The position numbers were made by a program, and so were the translations under genes. From the IMG/VR virus record IMGVR_UViG_3300043464_001711, positions 1 to 64,000 of that record: a stretch of DNA of 64,000 bases. One strand, given 5' to 3'. Each line of letters begins with the position of its first letter. The first letter of the stretch is position 1. The notes below the pieces were generated by a model. The model was not told the DNA's origin. It was given only the letters and a program-made list of their open reading frames with translations, and searched no databases. This DNA is from a virus. Shown here piece by piece: positions 58,395 through 64,000 of the stretch.

Positions 58395-58544
58395 TTATTC
58401 TCCGTAAATATCTACTTTAGTTTTACAAGCATCCTTAATTAATTTCTCAACAAAAGCAAACATTTTAAGACCGTTATTTTCACAATACTCTTTTAATAGT
58501 TTATGTGTTTGTGGTGTTATTTTTAAATTTTTGTCCCTTTTCAT
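58395..58544 (-). CDS. small ribbon-helix-helix-like regulator, 49 residues
   Basis: ATG at 58542-58544 and TAA at 58395-58397. A basic start is followed by LKITPQTHKLLKEYCENNGL and KMFAFVEKLIKDACK: one strand then two helices, the layout of Arc/MetJ-type ribbon-helix-helix repressors. It lies alone on the minus strand between the glycine-rich genes and the sheath gene. A late motif and a 9-bp inverted repeat are just upstream. The fold call is by pattern. Confidence 0.58.
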   Translation of the reverse strand: MKRDKNLKITPQTHKLLKEYCENNGLKMFAFVEKLIKDACKTKVDIYGE

Positions 58545-58556
58545 GGTTTTTTAACT

Positions 58557-58580
58557 ATAAATATGATAAAAATCATATTT
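58557..58580 (-). promoter_or_regulatory. late promoter overlapping an operator-like inverted repeat
   Basis: CATATTTAT on the minus strand (58557-58565) ends 12 bases before the start at 58544. AAATATGAT and ATCATATTT (58559-58567 and 58572-58580) form a 9-bp inverted repeat with a 4-base gap that overlaps the motif, so a repressor bound here would block the promoter. Confidence 0.55.
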
Positions 58581-58636
58581 GTGTCATACTATTTTTTGTT
58601 GTAGAATAACAAAAAAAATCTTTTGATAATTTCAAC

Positions 58637-58645
58637 AATATTTAT
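58637..58645 (+). promoter_or_regulatory. putative phage late promoter of the sheath gene (AATATTTAT)
   Basis: Motif match with a longer gap (38 bases) to the ATG at 58684. The leader is almost only A and T. Confidence 0.5.
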
Positions 58646-58683
58646 TTATAAAATAACGAAATAAAAAAAATAAAAAATTAAAA

Positions 58684-61485
58684 ATGGCATCAGACAAAAT
58701 ATTCGTATCACCAGGTGTGTTTACATCTGAAAAAGATTTAAGTTTTGTAGCACAACAAGTTGGTGTAACCACTTTAGGTGTTGTCGGAGAAACAACCAAA
58801 GGTCCTGCTTTTGAACCAATCTTCATTACAAATTATGAAGAGTTTACGGCAATATTTGGTGGTCTTAACCCTAAAAGATTTGGGGGTGAATCTAGAAAAC
58901 CTAAATTTGAATTACCTTATATAGCGAAAAGTTATCTACAACAATCAAACCAAATGTTTGTAACAAGAATTCTTGGTTTAACTGGTTATGATGCTGGTGA
59001 CGCTTGGTTACTAACGGCTAGTGCTAACTACGACCCATCAACAATTGGTGTTTCTGTAGCGGCTCAAGATTTTACTTGTAACTTTACAGGTGGGACCGAG
59101 TACTTTAATTTTGCAGGACCAGGAGCTACTGAGGCTGAAGTGTTATTTGATGCAGCATTATTCCCTAATGGGCCAACAAATACTACTGCAACCCCAGTAC
59201 CAAATGATACTGTTACATACCCTGAAGGTATCTATTTTGAAAAAGTAGGAACTTCTTTCGTTGGTTATAGTGCTAGTATTGTACAAACAGGTGTTGTTGG
59301 TACAAGTGGTACGTCATCGGGTACTGTAATAACATATTCAGCATCTTCTTACTCAGAATATGAAGGAATGGTATTAGCTATGTTAAGGTCAAGAGGTGAT
59401 TATGGTGACGTTAATAATGTTACAGATACTCTTACATATAGAACTTTACAGTCACAATCTGGACTTGTTATGAACCCATTAAATACTGGTACAAACTCTG
59501 AAGCTGATTTTGTATTATCTGCGACAAACAATACTACAAGTGCTATTACTAGATATGATGTTTCTTTAGATACAACTTCTAGAAATTATTTACCTAGAGT
59601 ACTTGGTACAGATTTCTTTGATAGAGATGCTTTAGTATTTGTTGAAGAACTTTATCCTAATAAACTAAATGAATTAATTGAAAATGGTTATATTCTTGGA
59701 TTAAACACAGGCTTAACCTATACAAATAATTTTGAAAATTACCAACAACAATGGCAAACACCTGAGACACCTTGGGTTGTTTCTGAATTACGTGGTAACA
59801 TTGTACAAAAATTATTTAAGTTTGTATCTATATCTGATGGTACTATGGCAAACAAAGAAATTAAAATTTCAATAGCTAACATTAAACCTGATACAAAAGA
59901 GTTTGACATTATAGTTAGAGATTTTTATGATAATGATACAAGACCTTCAATTATTGAGTCTTTCCGTAAAGTTGTTATGGACCCTTCTAGTAGTAATTTT
60001 ATTGGTAGAAGAATAGGTACAGCCGATGGTGAATTCTCTTTAAGAAGTAGATATATCATGATGGTAACTAACCCTGAATCCCCAATTGACGCATTCCCAG
60101 CGGGTTATGAAGGTTATATCGTTAGAGATTACCCAACAGGAGTTTTAGCACCACAATTAAATTTTAAAACTCAATATGATATTGTAAACGATAATATCAG
60201 AAAAGTATATTTAGGTTTATCCGATACTGTTGGTATTGATCAAAACATGTTTAACTGGAAAGGTTATACAAATGGAGTTACACCAGCTCAGTGGACAGCT
60301 AGAACAGAAGGATATCACATGGATAGTGGAGCTACAGTAGCTGGTAATTTTGTTGTAGGATGTTGTCCATTTAGAACACTTTCTGGTCTTGAAGGTACTT
60401 CTTACGAATCTATTCAATCCAGAAAATTCACATTAGCACCTTATTTAGGTTTTGATGGTTGGAACTCTTACAGAACAACTAGAACAAATGAAGATAGGTA
60501 TAAAGTTGGTAGAGCCGGATTTGAAAATGGTTTAAATGAAGAAGAATTTAAAATTGTGGGTACTAATGAAGGAACTTCTGACTATTACGCATACTTACAA
60601 GGTATCCGTACTTTTAGAAATCCTGAAGCGGTTAATATTAACGTATTAGCTACACCTGGTATTGATTATAGTGACAACTCAGAATTAGTTGGTATAACAA
60701 TTGACATGGTTGAAGAAGAAAGGGCAGATTCAGTTTATATCTTAACTTCACCTGAAGGTGTTACTTATAATAGTGTCACACAATTGACTAGTTTAGGATT
60801 CTCAACGGTAGATGTACCTTCAGCTGACGACATGGTAGGTTTACTTGAAGCAGCCGACATTGATTCTAACTACACAGCCACTTACTGGCCATGGATTCAA
60901 TCATTAGATAATGAAAACAATGTTAATGTTTGGTTACCACCTACATATGAAGTAGTACGTAACATCGCTTTAACTGATAACGTATCATTCCCATGGTTCG
61001 CTTCGGCTGGTTATACAAGAGGTCTTACTTCAGCTATCCAAGCTAGAGTTAAATTGACTGAATCAGATAGAGACACTCTTTATGAAGGAAGAATTAATCC
61101 AATGGCTACATTCTCTGATCAAGGAGTTGTAATTTGGGGTAATAAAAATTTACAAATTAAAGATTCAGCTCTTGATAGATTGAACATTAGAAGATTGTTA
61201 CTACAAACAAGAAAATTAATTTCAGCGGTAGCAGTAAGATTGTTATTCGAACAAAACGACCAAATTGTGAGAAACCAATTCTTATCACTTGTTAATCCAA
61301 TCTTGGAAAACATTAAGAGAGAAAGAGGTTTGGCTGACTTTAGAGTTGTTCTTTCTAATGACCCTGAAGAAATCGATAGAAATGAATTAAGAGGTAAAAT
61401 ATTTATCAAACCTGTACCATCACTAGAATTCATAATCTTAGAATTCAATGTAACATCTACAGGAGCTTCTTTCGATAACCTATAA
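58684..61485 (+). CDS. 18: tail sheath protein, gp18-like
   Basis: 933 residues, longer than T4 gp18 (about 660). It starts SDKIFVSPGVFTSEKDLSFV, followed by GVVGETTKGPAFEPIFITNY and EEFTAIFGGLNP, the conserved sheath N-terminus. The C-terminal part (RRLLLQTRKLISAVAVRLLF, then EQNDQIVRNQFLSLVNPILE, then FIKPVPSLEFIILEF) is the conserved sheath C-terminal domain. The extra length lies between about 130 and 400, probably added outer domains. Contracts to drive DNA injection. A strong terminator follows. Confidence 0.9.
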   Translation: MASDKIFVSPGVFTSEKDLSFVAQQVGVTTLGVVGETTKGPAFEPIFITNYEEFTAIFGGLNPKRFGGESRKPKFELPYIAKSYLQQSNQMFVTRILGLTGYDAGDAWLLTASANYDPSTIGVSVAAQDFTCNFTGGTEYFNFAGPGATEAEVLFDAALFPNGPTNTTATPVPNDTVTYPEGIYFEKVGTSFVGYSASIVQTGVVGTSGTSSGTVITYSASSYSEYEGMVLAMLRSRGDYGDVNNVTDTLTYRTLQSQSGLVMNPLNTGTNSEADFVLSATNNTTSAITRYDVSLDTTSRNYLPRVLGTDFFDRDALVFVEELYPNKLNELIENGYILGLNTGLTYTNNFENYQQQWQTPETPWVVSELRGNIVQKLFKFVSISDGTMANKEIKISIANIKPDTKEFDIIVRDFYDNDTRPSIIESFRKVVMDPSSSNFIGRRIGTADGEFSLRSRYIMMVTNPESPIDAFPAGYEGYIVRDYPTGVLAPQLNFKTQYDIVNDNIRKVYLGLSDTVGIDQNMFNWKGYTNGVTPAQWTARTEGYHMDSGATVAGNFVVGCCPFRTLSGLEGTSYESIQSRKFTLAPYLGFDGWNSYRTTRTNEDRYKVGRAGFENGLNEEEFKIVGTNEGTSDYYAYLQGIRTFRNPEAVNINVLATPGIDYSDNSELVGITIDMVEEERADSVYILTSPEGVTYNSVTQLTSLGFSTVDVPSADDMVGLLEAADIDSNYTATYWPWIQSLDNENNVNVWLPPTYEVVRNIALTDNVSFPWFASAGYTRGLTSAIQARVKLTESDRDTLYEGRINPMATFSDQGVVIWGNKNLQIKDSALDRLNIRRLLLQTRKLISAVAVRLLFEQNDQIVRNQFLSLVNPILENIKRERGLADFRVVLSNDPEEIDRNELRGKIFIKPVPSLEFIILEFNVTSTGASFDNL

Positions 61486-61501
61486 GAATAAATAAATAAC
61501 T

Positions 61502-61534
61502 AAAAGGCTCACTAGTAAAGTGGGCCTTTTTTTT
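61502..61534 (+). terminator. Rho-independent terminator after the tail sheath gene
   Basis: 11-bp stem AAAAGGCTCAC / GTGGGCCTTTT with one G-T pair, a 7-base loop and a T-tract of eight. Confidence 0.9.
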
Positions 61535-61562
61535 ATCAAAAATAACTTTTTCTTAAAAGAAA

Positions 61563-61571
61563 GATATTTAT
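61563..61571 (+). promoter_or_regulatory. putative phage late promoter (GATATTTAT)
   Basis: Exact motif ending 15 bases before the ATG at 61587 and lying just after the sheath terminator; it heads a two-gene unit. Confidence 0.62.
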
Positions 61572-61586
61572 AATAAAAAAGAAATT

Positions 61587-62144
61587 ATGTCAAAAATTAT
61601 TAATAAAAAACAATTGGACGTTCTTATTGAATCAACACTTAAAGAATGGAATTATAATATGGATTCTCATGGTATGAGTCAGGCAACGGGTGGCTTTTGT
61701 GAAGGAAAATGGGGTGATCCTGAATGTATGAAATATTGGTTAAATACTGGGCATATACATAAAAAAGAATATGATGACTGGGAAGAAAATTATTCACAAA
61801 AAACGTCTGAAATAAAAGAAGGCAAAGGTACCATGTGTGAATGTGGTGGTATGGTGTATGAAGGAGAATGTAATGAGTGTGGAACTTCATATATGAAAAA
61901 AGGTAAAAAAGAAGAGAAAATAAAAAATCCTGGTAAATATATAAATGGGCCTAGAACAGAAGCCGGAATTGATGATGACGGTGATGGTGTCCCTAATCGT
62001 GCAGATAAAAAACCTAAAGATGGTAATGTGACAGAAGCTTCAGTTAAAGATTTAGCTGAATCAGTTACAAAAACATTTGACGCATCATTCTTAACAGAGA
62101 ATATGGATAACTTTAAAAAGTTAATTAATTACAGAAACAAATAA
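61587..62144 (+). CDS. virion-type protein with zinc-ribbon and Ca-binding-like loop
   Basis: 185 residues. The leader MSKIINKKQLDVLIESTLKE has L-I-E and L-K-E sites. Cys-x-Cys pairs near 84-86 and 94-97 (CECGG, then CNECG) form a zinc-ribbon-like knuckle. DDDGDGVPNRADKKPKDG near 131-148 resembles the Asp-rich calcium loops of thrombospondin-type-3/dockerin-like modules. The combination is unusual in a small phage protein. It starts a two-gene unit. No family recognised. Confidence 0.62.
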   Translation: MSKIINKKQLDVLIESTLKEWNYNMDSHGMSQATGGFCEGKWGDPECMKYWLNTGHIHKKEYDDWEENYSQKTSEIKEGKGTMCECGGMVYEGECNECGTSYMKKGKKEEKIKNPGKYINGPRTEAGIDDDGDGVPNRADKKPKDGNVTEASVKDLAESVTKTFDASFLTENMDNFKKLINYRNK

Positions 62145-62155
62145 AAACTAATAAA

Positions 62156-62812
62156 ATGACAAAAGTAAGATATAAAATCAGAAAAGAACAACTAGAAAGA
62201 GTTGTTGAAAATTTTGTAATGGAATCAGCGATGATTGAAAAGAACGCTGCTAAAAAACACAAAATGTCGATGGGTGCTGAACAAGCTGACGATATGGGTG
62301 AAGGAATGGAAAAAGCTAAAGAAGTTAAAAAAGCTAAAATGAAACAAGCTCCTGAAGTTAAAAAACACATCCACGGAAAAGTTAACGAATCTAGAGTGTT
62401 AAGAGAAAATTCTGAAGAAGAGGCGATGGAATTTTTAAATGATTTAAAAGAAAATGACCCTGAAGCATACGCAAAATTAGAACAATCAGCAAAAAGTATT
62501 CAAGCAAAATTAGAATCTGGAATGCAAGAAGAAGGATTACGTGATACTTTTAATAGGATAAAGGGTAAAATAGGTGGTGTACTATCTACTATTGGTATTG
62601 GTGGTTTAGGTGTTTTTGGTAGTAGCCTTGAACAAGCGGCTAAAATGGGTAATTACGCAGTAGATTTGACAGACCCTTTATTTGTTACATCTGTGATAGC
62701 TCTTTTAACTGGTGGTGGTCTTGTAGCCTCAAAAATACACCAAACAACAAAAGCACAAGAAAAAGAAAGAATGGAAAGAGCTAAGGCTAAATTAAAAAAT
62801 AGAAATATATAA
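62156..62812 (+). CDS. protein with leader and hydrophobic C-terminal region
   Basis: 218 residues. The leader MTKVRYKIRKEQLERVVENF then VMESA is amphipathic with several Glu residues. A basic helical middle (KEVKKAKMKQAPEVKKHIHG) and an acidic helix (85-115) follow, then two hydrophobic stretches at about 139-160 and 173-200 (DPLFVTSVIALLTGGGLVAS). The hydrophobic parts suggest a membrane-interacting protein, possibly ejected with DNA. Ends just before a terminator. No family recognised. Confidence 0.58.
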   Translation: MTKVRYKIRKEQLERVVENFVMESAMIEKNAAKKHKMSMGAEQADDMGEGMEKAKEVKKAKMKQAPEVKKHIHGKVNESRVLRENSEEEAMEFLNDLKENDPEAYAKLEQSAKSIQAKLESGMQEEGLRDTFNRIKGKIGGVLSTIGIGGLGVFGSSLEQAAKMGNYAVDLTDPLFVTSVIALLTGGGLVASKIHQTTKAQEKERMERAKAKLKNRNI

Positions 62813-62833
62813 ATTTTTTATTTAAAATAAATA

Positions 62834-62857
62834 AACCCCGTTTAATCGGGGTTTTTT
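62834..62857. terminator. bidirectional terminator
   Basis: Perfect 7-bp stem AACCCCG / CGGGGTT with a 6-base loop and a T-run of six. The stop codon of the minus-strand gene (62842-62844) lies in the loop, so the terminator serves both converging genes. Confidence 0.9.
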
Positions 62858-63201
62858 GTTTTATCTAATTTTCTACTTTTTAAAACTATATCACATTTTT
62901 CTTTTGTTATAAGAGCTGATTCTCTAATTTCCTCGGTATAGTTAAAGGCTTTTTTTAAGTAAAAAAACCAGAAAAAAAAGTGTCCAACAAAGGAGGGGAA
63001 TAATATTAGTTTAGCAAAAGTTGGTGCTCCAAATAAAAAACAAACAATAGACGGAGACATAAAAATTAAAAAGAAAAGAATAAACATATAGTTTTCGTTT
63101 GAATAAAAAAGAATTCTTTTACACTCTTTTTTAGTTTCCACAATTTCTTCAGTTGAAACATCTTTCCACTTTTCAATAATCATATGTTCTTTATAATCCA
63201 T
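62842..63201 (-). CDS. small membrane protein
   Basis: 119 residues with two adjacent hydrophobic segments (about 38-60 and 62-84, including YMFILFFLIFMSPSIVCFLF) and charged ends. The N-terminal 35 residues are charged and helical (EKWKDVSTEEIVETKKECKR). Likely an inner-membrane protein with both ends in the cytoplasm. No promoter motif is clear upstream. No family recognised. Confidence 0.6.
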   Translation of the reverse strand: MDYKEHMIIEKWKDVSTEEIVETKKECKRILFYSNENYMFILFFLIFMSPSIVCFLFGAPTFAKLILFPSFVGHFFFWFFYLKKAFNYTEEIRESALITKEKCDIVLKSRKLDKTKNPD

Positions 63202-63249
63202 TTTATAATGTATTTAATCAGATTAATATTCTCTTTTTATAAAGATAAC

Positions 63250-63258
63250 AATATTTAT
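63250..63258 (+). promoter_or_regulatory. putative phage late promoter (AATATTTAT)
   Basis: Motif match ending 29 bases before the ATG at 63288; a second AT-rich match (AAATATTTT) lies closer to the start. Confidence 0.5.
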
Positions 63259-63287
63259 CTATATAACTATAAATATTTTAAAAAAAA

Positions 63288-64000
63288 ATGAAAAAAATTA
63301 TCATAACTGAATCACAAGCAAAGTTTTTAAAACAATATCTTAACGAAGAAAGAGATTTAAGATTATACTCATTTGATTGGGATGATAACATATTAAACAT
63401 GCCAACTGAAATTTATCTTAAAGATAATATGGGAAATGTTGTTGGGATGTCCACACATGAATTTGCTGAATACAGACATTTAATAGGTAAAGAACCTTTT
63501 AAATATAAAGGTAAAATGGTTGTGGGTTATGATGAAGACCCTTATAGAGATTTTAAAGATCCAAATGCATTTATTAGAGATGCTAAAATAGCTATAGAAA
63601 ATGAAGATTTTGCGCCAAGTATCGGTAAATTTATTGAAGCTTTAATTTACGCTAATCCACTTTCAATTAATACGGCTAGGGGGCACGACCCAAAAGTTCT
63701 TAAAAAAGGTCTTAGATTTTTTATCGATAAAGTTCTTACAGAAGATGAAAAAGAAGAAATGGTTGAAAATATAAAAGACGCTTACCAATACGAAGGTAAT
63801 TATCCACAAGACTTTTTAAATAAAATAAATAACCTTAATACCAATCAGTTAATAGATTTTTATTTAGATAGTAGGGTTAAATATTATCCTGTTTCTTCTG
63901 ATAAATTTGGTGAGAAGTCTGGGTTACCAGTTACAGGTGGGGCAGCAAACCCTGAATATGCAAAACAAGTAGCTTTATCACATTTCTTACAAACTAATTT
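63288..64000 (+). CDS. HAD-like protein with leader, 5' part only
   Basis: The frame is open to the right edge (over 237 residues). The leader MKKIIITESQAKFLKQYLNE then E ends in an L-N-E site. It precedes LYSFDWDDNILNMPT (26-40), a HAD motif I with Asp30 and Asp32, so the enzyme fold begins only after the leader. INTARGHDPKVLKKGLRF further on fits motif II, with Thr and Arg-Gly-His. The layout supports a removable leader on a HAD-type phosphatase or related enzyme. The end of the gene is not in the window. Confidence 0.78.
   Translation, partial: MKKIIITESQAKFLKQYLNEERDLRLYSFDWDDNILNMPTEIYLKDNMGNVVGMSTHEFAEYRHLIGKEPFKYKGKMVVGYDEDPYRDFKDPNAFIRDAKIAIENEDFAPSIGKFIEALIYANPLSINTARGHDPKVLKKGLRFFIDKVLTEDEKEEMVENIKDAYQYEGNYPQDFLNKINNLNTNQLIDFYLDSRVKYYPVSSDKFGEKSGLPVTGGAANPEYAKQVALSHFLQTN

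Noticed and set aside
1-64000. tRNA genes
   Set aside because: No cloverleaf with T-loop consensus was noticed by eye; a dedicated scan could still find one.

Overview
The window is one piece of an AT-rich genome of a large T4-like myovirus. Recognisable T4-type parts are a scaffold/core protein (gp22-like), major capsid protein (gp23-like), gp14- and gp15-like neck proteins, tail sheath (gp18-like), a gp5-like OB-fold baseplate hub, a late sigma factor (gp55-like) and a family B DNA polymerase (gp43-like). The host is probably a Bacteroidota bacterium, likely a flavobacterium: three promoters match the Bacteroidota form TTG-N18-20-TATATTTG, start codons follow A-rich leaders with no clear Shine-Dalgarno sequence, and DUF4494-like and DUF3310 proteins are present. 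No tRNA, rRNA, integrase or CRISPR array was seen.

Layout. 1-1386: the 3' end of a DUF4494-like gene, and a leucine-rich-repeat gene bracketed by a 101-bp direct repeat. 1385-9204: SprT-like protein, scaffold, capsid protein, an HNH/Mom-like fusion gene, and small early and late genes. 9237-14744 (minus): a baseplate/virion cluster. 14781-33372 (minus): one long, tightly packed block holding the late sigma factor, PhoH, GDP-fucose synthesis (GDP-mannose dehydratase and GDP-fucose synthase), about eight glycosyltransferases including two fucosyltransferase types, three methyltransferases, a proteasome-like Ntn hydrolase, a dUTPase broken by a split intein with an endonuclease gene between the halves, a DnaQ-like exonuclease, and a second endonuclease next to a frameshifted glycosyltransferase. 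33426-43736 (minus): unknown virion-associated genes, DNA polymerase, lysozyme and a DHH phosphoesterase. 43790-46218: an early-type gene facing an SNF2 helicase. 46295-61485 (plus): neck proteins, tail fibres with YadA-like and glycine-rich repeats, a sulfotransferase and the tail sheath. 61587-64000: small virion-type genes and a HAD-like protein cut by the window edge.

How it may work together. Two promoter classes are visible. Host-type promoters (TATATTTG) precede non-structural genes. A directional motif, (G/A)ATATTTAT, lies mostly 12-18 bases before the start codons of structural and other genes and is the best candidate for the late promoter read by the gp55-like factor encoded here. 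One late promoter sits in the loop of a 16-bp perfect inverted repeat that would hide the start codon in read-through transcripts but not in late transcripts. Many proteins of unrelated function carry a short amphipathic N-terminus ending in (I/L)-x-E, the form of T4 prohead-protease sites, which suggests a set of proteins packaged into the head. The sugar block probably builds a fucosylated, methylated and perhaps sulfated glycan on the virion or the host surface. Assignments rest on motifs read by eye; no database search was run.
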